From contig DVMI01000137.1 in NCBI GenBank assembly GCA_018715085.1, positions 1 through 49,107 of the forward strand: a DNA stretch of 49,107 bases. Reading direction: 5' to 3'. This document shows positions 33,068 through 41,569 of the stretch, piece after piece (within the stretch, counting starts at the first letter, position 1; each line of letters opens with the position of its first letter). The notes below the pieces were generated by a model. That model searched no databases. It was not told where the DNA came from and worked only from the letters and a program-made list of their open reading frames with translations. This DNA comes from Candidatus Avidesulfovibrio excrementigallinarum. Lineage in GTDB: Bacteria; Desulfobacterota; Desulfovibrionia; Desulfovibrionales; Desulfovibrionaceae. A program made the position numbers and the translations under genes.

Positions 33068-33553
33068 ATGGAATTACGTCCATACAGGGGCGATATTGTG
33101 GCGGGAGTCACAGCCTTGGCGCTGGCCTTTGCTTATGACGCGCTTTCGATTGATTATGAGAACAGTGGCGCGGCCATGGCTACTGACACTTCAGGCGCTT
33201 ATACCTCCATTCTTGCGGCGGCCATGGCCTGTTGCGGCGTCCTTTGCCTGGGGCGCGCCGGCCTCAGGGCATGGTTGGCCAAAGGCAGGGTCGCTGTCCG
33301 CCAGGAGCACGAATCCTGGCCGCTCATGCGCATTTTGCTGGCTCTGGTTGTTCTTGTGGGCTATGTCGTCAGCATGCCCTATCTGGGCTTTGTGGCAGGC
33401 TCATGGATTGCGGGAGGCCTTTTGCTGTTCATCCTTGGTGAACGTAACGGCAAGCGCCTGATCGGCATTCCCGGAGGCTGGGTCATCGCCATTTATCTCT
33501 TGTTTGCAAAAGTCCTGATGATTCCGCTTCCTTTGCCGTTTTTCATGCAATGA
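33068..33553 (+). CDS. tctB: TctB-type small membrane subunit
   Basis: The product is 161 residues with four predicted membrane helices, typical of TctB, the poorly conserved small subunit of TTT transporters. AAGGAG precedes ATG 33068; an upstream in-frame TTG at 33008 is less likely. Confidence 0.9.
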   Translation: MELRPYRGDIVAGVTALALAFAYDALSIDYENSGAAMATDTSGAYTSILAAAMACCGVLCLGRAGLRAWLAKGRVAVRQEHESWPLMRILLALVVLVGYVVSMPYLGFVAGSWIAGGLLLFILGERNGKRLIGIPGGWVIAIYLLFAKVLMIPLPLPFFMQ

Positions 33554-33574
33554 CACCGTTTGTGAGGATCCGCT

Positions 33575-35086
33575 ATGTTGGGTGATGTTCTTATAGGATT
33601 GCAGACAACCTTCTCGGGGTGGAATCTCCTGAGCATGTTGCTTGGATCCATGTGGGGAATTCTTGCGGGCGCGCTCCCCGGAATCACAGGATCCATTGGT
33701 GTGGCGCTGCTCTTGCCGCTGACGTTCGGGATGAATCCCACATCGGCCATTGTGCTGTTGTGCGCGTCGTACTGCGGGTCGATGTTTGGCGGCAGCATTT
33801 CAACCATTCTGCTGGGAGCCCCGGGAACGGCCTCTGCGGCAGCCACCCTGCTGGACGGCCGTGCGCTGTGCAAGAAGAAGCAGGCGGGGCTTGGCGTTGG
33901 CGTGGCACTGGTGGCAAGCACCTTTGGGGGAATCATTGGCGCACTGATTCTCATTTTCTTCTGCACGCCGCTGGCACAGGTCGCGCTGTTGTTTGGACCG
34001 CCGGAATATTTTGCGCTGGGTCTGTTTGGCCTGACGATCATTTCGTCGCTGTCAAAGCACATGCTGAAAGGCTTTATCGCCGGGCTGTTTGGGATGATGG
34101 TCGCCTCAGTAGGGCTTGATCGCTTTGTGGGGCTTCCCCGGTATACGTTCGACATTCCGGATTTGATTAACGGTGTGGAGTTCTTGCCTGCCCTGATCGG
34201 CTTGTTTGCCCTGTCTGAAATGTTGCAGCAGATGGGCGACACGGGCGGCGGGGCCACAACACCCGCCAACCAGGTGGAAGACGCCAGAATCCCCGGATTG
34301 AAGACCATCCGCAAACTGGGACGCAGCATCACGCTCGGGGGCGTTATCGGTACGGTCATCGGCATCATGCCTGGGGCCGGGGGAAACATCGCGTCATGGC
34401 TGGCCTATAGCCAGGCCCGGCGCTGGTCCAAGACGCCGGAGGAATTTGGTTCCGGAAGCCTCGAGGGAATTGCCGCGCCTGAAGCCGCCAACAGCGCCAG
34501 TGAAGGGGGATCGCTGGTGCCTACGCTCGCGCTGGGAATCCCCGGGTCCAACACCACAGCCATTTTGCTTGGTGCGCTCTCGCTCCAGGGCCTGACCCCG
34601 GGACCAATGCTGTTTTCCGAACATCCTGAAGTGGTGTACAGCGTCTACGGGTCTGTGCTGCTGACCAATTTTGTGGTTCTGGCGCTCGGCTATTTCTTGA
34701 TCAAGCCTGTAAGCAGGATTTCCAACATTAAGCCAAGCTATGTCATAATGTCCGTGTGCATTCTTGTATGCACCGCCGCCTATGCCATTCAGAACAGTCT
34801 GTTTGACGTGAAAATTACGCTGTTCTTTGGCGTTGTCGGGCTCATCATGAAGCGGTTCGGGTTCCCTGTGGCGGCTGCAGTACTTGGGATGATCCTCGGT
34901 CCTATAATCGAGCCGGCTCTGCAACGGTCACTGTTGCTGGCTCAGGGGAGCTACACAATCTTTTTCACACGGCCGCTTTCCTGTTTCATCATTGTTCTTA
35001 CAGTCATTTCGTTTGTGTCGCCTTTTATCGTACCGGCGATGCGCGCGTTGAAAGAGCGGGGACGCGCCAGGGAGAGCTTGTCATGA
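33575..35086 (+). CDS. tctA: TctA-type large membrane transporter
   Basis: The product is 503 residues with about a dozen membrane helices and the two duplicated TctA motifs GALPGITGSIGVALLLPLTF and GIMPGAGGNIASWLAYSQ. It drives ion-coupled uptake of the acid delivered by TctC. Its stop overlaps the pdxA-like start (ATGA). Confidence 0.96.
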   Translation: MLGDVLIGLQTTFSGWNLLSMLLGSMWGILAGALPGITGSIGVALLLPLTFGMNPTSAIVLLCASYCGSMFGGSISTILLGAPGTASAAATLLDGRALCKKKQAGLGVGVALVASTFGGIIGALILIFFCTPLAQVALLFGPPEYFALGLFGLTIISSLSKHMLKGFIAGLFGMMVASVGLDRFVGLPRYTFDIPDLINGVEFLPALIGLFALSEMLQQMGDTGGGATTPANQVEDARIPGLKTIRKLGRSITLGGVIGTVIGIMPGAGGNIASWLAYSQARRWSKTPEEFGSGSLEGIAAPEAANSASEGGSLVPTLALGIPGSNTTAILLGALSLQGLTPGPMLFSEHPEVVYSVYGSVLLTNFVVLALGYFLIKPVSRISNIKPSYVIMSVCILVCTAAYAIQNSLFDVKITLFFGVVGLIMKRFGFPVAAAVLGMILGPIIEPALQRSLLLAQGSYTIFFTRPLSCFIIVLTVISFVSPFIVPAMRALKERGRARESLS

Positions 35087-36075
35087 AGCCTGTGCTCGGC
35101 ATTGTTATGGGAGACGCCAGCGGCGTCGGCCCTGAAGTGACAGTAAAGGCACTTGCCCAAACAGAGGCGGCCTGCCGTTTTTTGGTCATCGGCGATCGCA
35201 GGACGTTTGACGCAGCCGCCAGCCTTGCCGGAGTGGTTTTTGCCGGTATCCCTGCGTATGCGGAAGACGGCAGCGCCAGGATACAGCTGCTGGATACGGC
35301 AAATCTTGATCCTTCGGCATTCAGGCGGGGAGAGGGATCCCTGGCGTCTGCCCGGGCTGTGATTGAAGATCTGCACACGGCTCTTGACATGCTGAAAACG
35401 TCGGCCATTGCCGGTCTGGTGTTCGGCCCGCTGGACAAGAAAAAGCTCAGGGAAGCCGGACAGGCCTACCGCGATGAACACGAAATGTTCGCCGACTATC
35501 TTGGCATGCCTGGAGAAGGGGATGCGGTGAACGTGCTTGACGGCGTTTGGGCGGGGCGTGTCACAAGCCATATCCCCTTAAGCGAGGTCTCTGGCTCGCT
35601 GTCGGTGGAGCGCATTCTCAAGACGGTCAGGCGTATTGACGGCTATTTGCGCGCCACAGGGCACAAACTGCCGCGGATAGCCGTTTCTGCGCTAAACCCC
35701 CATTGCGGCGAGGGCGGAAGCTGCGGACGCGAGGAACTGGACTGCATCATCCCCGCCATCGAACAGGCCAGGGTCGAAGGAATCAACGCCAGCGGCCCGA
35801 TTCCGGCTGACATGATTTGCGTGAGGACGTTTTTGCAAAAGGATTTTGACGGCATTGTCAGCATGTTCCACGATCAGGCGCAGACAGGGATCAAGCTGCT
35901 TGCCAAGCGCCGGAGCATTACCGTGACCGGAGGCCTTCCCTATCCGATTTGCACGACGTCACACGGCACAGGGTATGACCTTGCCGGCACAGGCAGGGCC
36001 CTGTCTGTCTCTATGGAACAGGCCATTGCTGTGGCGGCTGACATGATTGCCACCGCAACCGCCGGCAACAGCTGA
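35083..36075 (+). CDS. PdxA-family dehydrogenase (PdxA2-like)
   Basis: The product is 330 residues. The three metal-binding histidines of PdxA are kept (H163 in SHIPL, H207 in LNPHCGEGG, H263 in MFHDQ), with the C-terminal HGTGYDLAGTG loop. The N-terminal motif is MGDASGVGPE instead of the PdxA MGDPAGIGPE. PdxA enzymes oxidise and decarboxylate beta-hydroxy acids and share the fold of isocitrate and isopropylmalate dehydrogenases. As the last gene of the carboxylate operon, coupled to tctA, it more likely performs a catabolic step than pyridoxal phosphate synthesis. Known PdxA substrates are phosphorylated, yet no kinase gene is here. Confidence 0.88.
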   Translation: MKPVLGIVMGDASGVGPEVTVKALAQTEAACRFLVIGDRRTFDAAASLAGVVFAGIPAYAEDGSARIQLLDTANLDPSAFRRGEGSLASARAVIEDLHTALDMLKTSAIAGLVFGPLDKKKLREAGQAYRDEHEMFADYLGMPGEGDAVNVLDGVWAGRVTSHIPLSEVSGSLSVERILKTVRRIDGYLRATGHKLPRIAVSALNPHCGEGGSCGREELDCIIPAIEQARVEGINASGPIPADMICVRTFLQKDFDGIVSMFHDQAQTGIKLLAKRRSITVTGGLPYPICTTSHGTGYDLAGTGRALSVSMEQAIAVAADMIATATAGNS

Positions 36076-36875
36076 CGGAAAGCGCGGCCTGTTCAATGCA
36101 ACGTCGCACAGTGGCACGTCGGGCCTGAACATGGCCGCGACGCAACAGCCAGTGCAGGCGGCCATGCCGCCTGCATACTGTGAGGGAGAAGTCGTGCTGT
36201 ACTGGCGTCGCAAGTCCGGCGCCACTGTGCCAGCGGACAGCGCGAGGTGCAGCAAAGGCCGCGCTGTCCGCTGAATTCAAATTCCACCCCCGCCGGTGCC
36301 ATGCCGGCGATTGGAGCAAAAGGTGCCCCTGACAGGCGGCTGCCGTACTGAGGCCGGACGTCCTTTCTGCTGCGGCAGGAGGAATGTCCGGCCTGGCGTT
36401 TTTGTGTCCGTATTTTTTACGCTCTTGCGCGGTGGCGCAAGTGGCGCCTGCGCTGTTTTTGAAGGCGTCGGCAGGCTGAAGGTCCGCTGCAAGCGGTTGA
36501 CGCCCGGAGAGCCAATGGCTGAGGGACAAGACCCAGCATCCGGACATGCCCGGTTTGGCGCAGGGCAGGATTTGGCAGAGGCTGAAGCAGGCGGGGCAGC
36601 AAGTCGGCAAGCCCCGGCCAGAGCAGAGCGCCGCGGCCGTGTCAGGCCAGGCCGCAAAAAGGCCTGAAGAACGTCTTACGGCCTGGTTCTTTTCGATAAG
36701 GGGCCGCCGGGTCCGCTTTTTCGTCCGCGCGGGCCATGCCTGCACCGCACTCTCTGCCATATCACGGCGCCGCAGTGTCATTGCGGGCAGCGTCTTCAGG
36801 ACTTCCACTGCGGCTTGTCTGTTTTGGACCATGCCGGGGTGCGCCGTCAGGCCGTTACAGACGGACGTTGCGCAC
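36076..36875. other. 800-base non-coding stretch with strong stem-loops
   Basis: No supportable gene. Four stem-loops lie within 36154-36394; see the separate entry. The rest up to the tRNA terminator shows nothing recognisable. Confidence 0.55.
36154..36394. ncRNA. possible structured RNA or 3' element after the carboxylate operon
   Basis: Four strong hairpins occur in 241 bases: GCAGGCGGC-CAT-GCCGCCTGC arms (36154-36174); a perfect 14-bp stem, CAGCGGACAGCGCG (36231-36244) with its complement (36260-36273); CGCCGG/CCGGCG (36291-36309); and AGGCCGGAC/GTCCGGCCT (36351-36394) enclosing a further CTGC-TGCG-GCAG stem. None has a T-run. It may be a structured RNA, extragenic palindromes, or a Rho-dependent 3' end. 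No known RNA family is recognised. Confidence 0.3.
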
Positions 36876-36904
36876 AAAAAAAGGTCCGGAATGCATTCCG
36901 GACC
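36876..36904 (-). terminator. tRNA-Asn terminator
   Basis: Read on the minus strand, the perfect 22-base palindrome GGTCCGGAATG/CATTCCGGACC (36883-36904) is followed by seven T (36876-36882). It begins 10 bases after the tRNA 3' end. Confidence 0.93.
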
Positions 36905-36914
36905 CTGAAAAATC

Positions 36915-36990
36915 TGGCTCCCCAGCACGGACTTGAACCGCGAACCTAGTGATTAACAGTCACCCGCTCTGCCTATTGAGCTACTGGGGA
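36915..36990 (-). tRNA. tRNA-Asn (anticodon GTT)
   Basis: The 76-base minus-strand sequence folds as a cloverleaf: acceptor TCCCCAG/CTGGGGA, anticodon loop CTGTTAA with anticodon GTT, T-arm CGCGG-TTCAAGT-CCGTG, discriminator G and encoded CCA. Confidence 0.98.
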
Positions 36991-37615
36991 ATAAGGCGCC
37001 AACTCAGTGCGCAAGAGGTTGAATACGTCAAAACAAGGGAGGCCGTCAAGTCTTTTTTGGGACAGAGACAAAAAAAGTCTCTGGCCGGCCGCAAGGCTGC
37101 CGCCGGGCCTTGCGGCAGAATGTTATGTGTTGCGGCGGCCGGGCGGGAACAGAGACGTGCCCCGAAAGAATGCGCATGGCGGGGCAGGCGCGGGCGCGTC
37201 AGCTGTTTGTGTTGCCGCGCGGTGTTGCCGCGCAAGGGAGACAAGCCGCCAGGGCGCCGTACAGCGCCGTCTTCCGGATATCAGCCGCCGGGATCTGCGG
37301 CCGGATCTGTGCTGGTGCAGCCTGGAGGGCAAAAAAAAGGCCTCCAGAAAATTCCGGAGACCTTTCGCGGAGGTATGCAAAACGTCTTTTCAGGGCGAGG
37401 GCCGGTGCATACAACCGGTCAGGACCGCCAGCGATCTGCCTTTGTCTGGTGTGGCAGATGCGGGCTGCCGCTGCCCACATTCCCCGATTCCAGGCGGACG
37501 CGGCCTGCGGCGTCAGTGGCGCTGGCAACAGCGTCCGTCAAAACAAGCCGTGCTGGAACAGGCGGGCTGAACGCTGCGGTTCAGCGCCTGGCGGAGTGCG
37601 GATCGGCGCGGCGCG
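36991..37615. other. 625-base gap upstream of tRNA-Asn
   Basis: No gene seen. It holds a hairpin with an all-A loop, CAGAGAC-A7-GTCTCTG (37063-37083), a minus-strand terminator (37331-37362) and a small stem GCTGAAC/GTTCAGC (37566-37585). The tRNA promoter must lie at the left end of this stretch. Confidence 0.5.
37331..37362 (-). terminator. intrinsic terminator, minus strand
   Basis: On the minus strand GGTCTCC and GGAGGCC pair (one G-T) and are followed by eight T. It lies 250 bases past the small membrane-protein gene and could end that transcript, leaving a long 3' untranslated part. Confidence 0.65.
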
Positions 37616-37789
37616 TCAGTGCGCCGCTTTCCGGGCGTCGCGCAGGGCGCGCAGCAGGACGACGCCAAGGCCGCTGCCGATAACCAGGAGAACCAGATAC
37701 AACACACCGAAGAAAATGGCGAAGTCGGGCGACCACCACGGAATGTCCTGGGGAAGGGGGCTATGGACAGTTTCACCGTGAAGCATCAT
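37616..37789 (-). CDS. 57-residue single-pass membrane protein
   Basis: Two consecutive ATGs (37789, 37786) follow a clear AAAGGAGA ribosome site. The protein has a polar N-terminus with PWWSPDFAIFFG, one membrane helix (about 23-48) and a basic cytoplasmic tail (RALRDARKAA), giving a normal small-membrane-protein topology. Function unknown. It lies 26 bases downstream of the HU-family gene on the same strand, so the two may be co-transcribed. Confidence 0.7.
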   Translation of the reverse strand: MMLHGETVHSPLPQDIPWWSPDFAIFFGVLYLVLLVIGSGLGVVLLRALRDARKAAH

Positions 37790-37815
37790 GACGTGTCTCC
37801 TTTATAGGGGAAAAG

Positions 37816-38088
37816 CTAGATGGTGTCTTTCAGGGTTTTGCCGGGGCGGAATTTGACCACCTTGCAAGCCTCGATGGAAATGGTTTCACCGGTGCGCGGG
37901 TTGCGCCCCTTGCGGGCTTTGCGTTCTTCCACGGTGAAGGCCCCGAAACCGGCGAGAGAGACTTTACCTTCCGCAATCAGTGTGTCTTGCACAGCTTCCA
38001 GCAGGGCGGCGAGGAACTTTTCGGAGGCCGCCTTGGTGAAGTTGGTTTTGGATGCTATTTGGGCGACAAGTTCTGCCTTGGTCATCAT
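37816..38088 (-). CDS. HU/IHF-family nucleoid protein
   Basis: The product is 90 residues of the HU family (MTKAELVAQIA, GFGAFTVEERKARKGRNPRT, VVKFRPGKTLK), with the Pro that intercalates in bent DNA at the arm tip (RNPRTG). AGGAGA precedes a double ATG (38088, 38085). Dimers bend and package DNA. Confidence 0.96.
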   Translation of the reverse strand: MMTKAELVAQIASKTNFTKAASEKFLAALLEAVQDTLIAEGKVSLAGFGAFTVEERKARKGRNPRTGETISIEACKVVKFRPGKTLKDTI

Positions 38089-38449
38089 CCTTCTCCTTAG
38101 TTAGCTGTAATTGTCACTGTCGGGCCGGGCGGCAGGGCGTTCTCCCTGCTGTTTCCAAACGGATGTACTCCCCCATTTTCTTTGCTGTTTTTTTGTATCT
38201 AAAAGCACAATGTCAGCCGAAAGTCAACCAGTTAAAAGGGTTTGCGGCCTTTCTGCAGAAGGCTTTTCCGGCACAGCCCCTTTGGAAGGCGCCGGGAAGA
38301 GAGCAGGGGCCGGGCTGCCTTGTGGTCTTTGCGGTCCCGGGTTTTTGCGGCAGGGCAACAGACAGTTTTATAATGTGTTTTATTTCACAATATAGCGTTG
38401 CATACGCTGCCGTGGGGTTGTGCGGCGTCAGCCTCTGGCGCGGGGAAGG
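38089..38449. other. 361-base upstream region of the HU gene
   Basis: Locally AT-rich. On the minus strand a TTGACT (38227-38222) may be a -35, but the -10 is not clear. A CRP/FNR-like palindrome is at 38374-38389. Confidence 0.45.
38374..38389. promoter_or_regulatory. CRP/FNR-family binding-site candidate
   Basis: TGTGTTTTATTTCACA matches TGTGA-N6-TCACA with one mismatch in an AT-rich patch about 285 bases upstream of the HU start. Related HcpR/CRP sites are known in Desulfovibrio; the target gene here is uncertain. Confidence 0.35.
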
Positions 38450-39256
38450 TCACCGGGCCGGTGCGGCGGCCACAAGCGCAGACAGCGCGTGGAACTGGCG
38501 CGTAATCAGAGTTTCGGGCCGGGCTGCGGGATCGATGCCAAGCGAGGGCAGCGCCTCGGCCACGGCCGCAAGGCCCTGTTTGCGGAGCAGGCTTTGCAGC
38601 TGCTTGCGGCGCTGCTGGAAACAGACGCGCAGTGTCAGGGCCAGGGCGTCGGGATCAAAGTCGCCCCGCCGGGCCAGCGGCGCAAAGGCCACCACGGCCG
38701 AGTCGACCTTGGGCGGCGGCGCAAAGTGCCCCGGGCCCACCGTAAAGCCCCACTCCACGCGGACAAAGCTTTGCACCCAGACAGACAGCGCGCCGTAGTC
38801 GCGGCCGCCGGGCGCGGCGCGCAGGCGGTCGGCCACTTCCTTTTGGATCATGAAGACGGCGCGGGCCAGCGCGGGCGTGCGGGACACGATGTCCCACATG
38901 AGCGGAGAGGCGATGTTGTAAGGGAGGTTGCCTGTGATTTTCCAGGGGCCTTCAAGCGACGTCCAGTCAAAGGCCAGGGCGTCCTGATGCAGGACCGTAT
39001 GGCCCGGGACGCCGTCAGCCAGGGCGGCGTGATGGGCGGCCCAGTGATCGTCTTTTTCGATGAGCAGCAGCTGTGCCGGCCGGAAGATCCGGAGCTGATC
39101 GGTCAACGCGCCGGGGCCGGGGCCGATTTCCACGATGCGGTCGCTTTCGGACGGGTGGAGCAGCGCCGCGATGCGTTCGGAAATGGCCGGTGTTTTCAGA
39201 AAATGCTGTCCCAGGCTTTTTTTGGCCCTGGGCTGAGAAGACGCGCCGGCGTTCAT
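38450..39256 (-). CDS. rsmA: 16S rRNA dimethyladenosine transferase RsmA (KsgA)
   Basis: The product is 268 residues. SAM-binding motif VEIGPGPGALT, catalytic NLPYN motif and N-terminal KSLGQHFLK are typical. It dimethylates the two adjacent adenines near the 3' end of 16S rRNA. Its ATG overlaps the stop of the upstream pncC-like gene. Confidence 0.97.
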   Translation of the reverse strand: MNAGASSQPRAKKSLGQHFLKTPAISERIAALLHPSESDRIVEIGPGPGALTDQLRIFRPAQLLLIEKDDHWAAHHAALADGVPGHTVLHQDALAFDWTSLEGPWKITGNLPYNIASPLMWDIVSRTPALARAVFMIQKEVADRLRAAPGGRDYGALSVWVQSFVRVEWGFTVGPGHFAPPPKVDSAVVAFAPLARRGDFDPDALALTLRVCFQQRRKQLQSLLRKQGLAAVAEALPSLGIDPAARPETLITRQFHALSALVAAAPAR

Positions 39257-39756
39257 GCGGCGTCCTGTGCCTGCACGGCGTCCAGCAGGTGCGCTATGGC
39301 CGCGGCAACGGCCTGTTCGCGCACGGCCTGCCTGTCGCCTTCAAACCGGTGGCAGAAGGCGTCCGTTGCGCCGTTGACGGCAACCCCTATCCATACGGTG
39401 CCCACGGGCTTGTCGGGCGTGCCGCCGTCGGGTCCGGCCACACCGGACAACGAGACGGCTGCCTGCGCGCCGGTGGCCTGGCAGGCTCCGGCGGCCATCT
39501 GCCGCACAACAGGCTCGCTGACCGCACCGTCCTGGCGGAGGCTGTCGGCACGCACATTCAACAGGCGGCGCTTCACGTCGTTGGAATAGCTGATTACGCC
39601 GCCGGCAAACCAGAGCGACGCGCCGGGCAGATCTGTCAGCGACGCGCCGGCAAGGCCGCCCGTGCACGATTCGGCCACGGCGCAAAGCCAGCCGCGTTCA
39701 AGCAGGCAGGCGGCCAGGCGTTGTGCCGTCTGTTGAAAGGAAGCAGGCATGCTCAT
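39253..39756 (-). CDS. pncC: CinA C-terminal domain amidase (PncC)
   Basis: The product is 167 residues, a stand-alone CinA-C domain (AESCTGGLAGASLTDLPGAS, YSNDVKRRLL, SLSGVAGPDGG). It hydrolyses nicotinamide mononucleotide to nicotinate mononucleotide and ammonia. The N-terminal COG1058 domain of full CinA is absent, as in E. coli PncC. Confidence 0.94.
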   Translation of the reverse strand: MSMPASFQQTAQRLAACLLERGWLCAVAESCTGGLAGASLTDLPGASLWFAGGVISYSNDVKRRLLNVRADSLRQDGAVSEPVVRQMAAGACQATGAQAAVSLSGVAGPDGGTPDKPVGTVWIGVAVNGATDAFCHRFEGDRQAVREQAVAAAIAHLLDAVQAQDAA

Positions 39757-39784
39757 CTGAAGTCCTTGTGCGGTTTGCAGTGCC

Positions 39785-39833
39785 GCCCTTCAGGGCGGGC
39801 AGGAGTCCCGCGCTGAAGGGCTGTGTGTTTTTT
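39785..39833 (+). terminator. hairpin with T-run between pgm and pncC
   Basis: GCCCTTCAG (39785-39793) and CTGAAGGGC (39813-39821) form a 9-bp stem; six T follow at 39828-39833 on the plus strand. The flanking genes run the other way, so in that direction it is a stem without a T-run between pgm and pncC. Confidence 0.4.
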
Positions 39834-39931
39834 GCCGGTGCCGGGCCGGTCAGTCCGCTGACTGCGGCGCGCCGCCGCGGCCGTTGCCGTGATTCCAAAC
39901 TGCAGCGGACTGCGGGCTCTGGCCGGAGGGA

Positions 39932-41569
39932 TCAGCCCAGCATGGCATTCAGCAAGGCCACGGCTTCCGTTTCGATTTGCTTTCTGTGCTCTTCGCCCAG
40001 AAAACTTTCCGTATAAACCTTGCAGATGGGTTCGGTGCCGGAAGGTCTGGCGGCAAACCAGCCTTCTGCGGTGCAGACCTTGATGCCGCCGATGGATTCT
40101 CCGTTGGCCGGGGCCTTGGTGAGCACGCTTGTGATCGGGTTGCCGGCCAGCGTATCGGTTTTCAGGCTCGACTCGGTCAGGGCCGCAAACCGGGCGCGCT
40201 TTTCGGGCGCAAGGGGCGAATCGGCCCGGGAGTAGGCCGGCGCGCCGAAGCGATCAGTCAGATCCTTATACAGCAGCGAGGGATGCTTGCCGTGCTTGGC
40301 TGTCATTTCGGCCGCCAGCAGGCACAGCAGCGGGCCGTCCTTGTCTGTGCTCCAGGGCGTGCCGTCAAAGCGCAGGAACGAGGCCCCGGCGCTTTCTTCG
40401 CAGCCCATGCCGCACAGGCCGCTGATAAGGTAGGACACAAACCACTTAAAGCCCACGGGCACTTCGTACAGCGTGCGGCCCAGCGATTCGGCCACGCGAT
40501 CGAGCATGGAGCTTGTGACGATGGTCTTGCCGATGCCTGCCCGGGCGTTCCAGGCTGTGCGCGAAGTGAACAGATGCCATGCCACCGTGGACAGGTAGTG
40601 GTTGGGGTTCATCAAGCCGTCGGGCGTGACGATGCCGTGGCGGTCGGCATCGGGATCACAGGCAAAGGCCAGATCGAACTGTTCCTTGAGCTTGATCAGC
40701 CCGGACATGGCGTAGGGCGACGAGCAGTCCATCCGGATTTTGCCGTCGTGGTCGCGGGGGATGAAGCGGAAAGTGGGATCGACCTGCCGGCTGACCACCT
40801 GCAGGGGAATGTGATATGTTTCGGCGATGCGGCCCCAGACGTCGACGGTGGAGCCGCCCAGCGGATCTGCGCCGATGCGCAGTCCGGAACCGGCGATGGC
40901 GTCCATGTCGATGACGCTGGCCAGATCCTTGATGTAATCGCCGATGAAATCTTTGGTGCGCGCGGGGCGTTCGGCATTAAGCCGGCTTTTGCTCAGCCGC
41001 CACACGCCGCGGTTGCCGTCGGCCAGCAGTTCGTTGGCGCGCTGTTCGATGACGGACGTCAGGTTGGACGGGGCCGGGCCGCCCATGGGCGGGTTGTACT
41101 TGAAGCCGCCGTCAAGCGGGGGATTGTGCGACGGCGTGATGATGATGCCGTCGGCGCGGGCGGATCCGGTTGCCGTGCGGTTGTAGGACAAAATGGCGTG
41201 AGAGATGACCGGGGTGGGCGTAAACGGGCTTGTCTCTTCCACATAGACGCTGACGCCGTTGGCTGCGAGCACTTCGAGCGCGGTCTGCGCGGCAGGCTCG
41301 GACAGGGCGTGGGTGTCTTTGCCGATGAACATCGGCCCGTTCAGGCCGTTTTCCCGGCGGATGTCGCATACCGCCTGGGTGATGGCCAGAATATGGGCTT
41401 CGTTGAACGTGCTGCGGATCGAGCTGCCCCGGTGTCCGGAGGTGCCGAAGCTGACTTTCTGGCCCGGGTCTGACGGATCCGGCGTGTTTTCGGTATAGGC
41501 CTTCAGGAGTGCGGCAATGTCAGGAAGCTGATTGGGCTCGGACAGGGTTCCTGCAAGAGGGCTGACCAT
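39932..41569 (-). CDS. pgm: phosphoglucomutase Pgm
   Basis: The product is 545 residues (E. coli Pgm 546). Phosphoserine Ser147 lies in TPSHNPPLDGGFKYNPP, metal loop CDPDADRHG and FGTSGHRGS are intact. It interconverts glucose 1- and 6-phosphate for glycogen and surface polysaccharide. ATG 41569 is chosen: AAGGAG lies upstream and the length matches the family; an extension to 41635 has no ribosome site. Confidence 0.97.
   Translation of the reverse strand: MVSPLAGTLSEPNQLPDIAALLKAYTENTPDPSDPGQKVSFGTSGHRGSSIRSTFNEAHILAITQAVCDIRRENGLNGPMFIGKDTHALSEPAAQTALEVLAANGVSVYVEETSPFTPTPVISHAILSYNRTATGSARADGIIITPSHNPPLDGGFKYNPPMGGPAPSNLTSVIEQRANELLADGNRGVWRLSKSRLNAERPARTKDFIGDYIKDLASVIDMDAIAGSGLRIGADPLGGSTVDVWGRIAETYHIPLQVVSRQVDPTFRFIPRDHDGKIRMDCSSPYAMSGLIKLKEQFDLAFACDPDADRHGIVTPDGLMNPNHYLSTVAWHLFTSRTAWNARAGIGKTIVTSSMLDRVAESLGRTLYEVPVGFKWFVSYLISGLCGMGCEESAGASFLRFDGTPWSTDKDGPLLCLLAAEMTAKHGKHPSLLYKDLTDRFGAPAYSRADSPLAPEKRARFAALTESSLKTDTLAGNPITSVLTKAPANGESIGGIKVCTAEGWFAARPSGTEPICKVYTESFLGEEHRKQIETEAVALLNAMLG

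Noticed and set aside
36915..36990. tRNA-Asn as the attachment site of the integrase at 23456
   Set aside because: They are 12 kb apart with operons between, and no duplicate of the tRNA 3' end was seen elsewhere in the window.
38345..38374. TTGCGG/TATAAT promoter on the plus strand
   Set aside because: The -35 is poor and no plus-strand gene follows; it would only give antisense to rsmA.
39977..41473. 498-codon plus-strand frame opposite pgm
   Set aside because: It is the antisense shadow of a full-length phosphoglucomutase with all active-site motifs.
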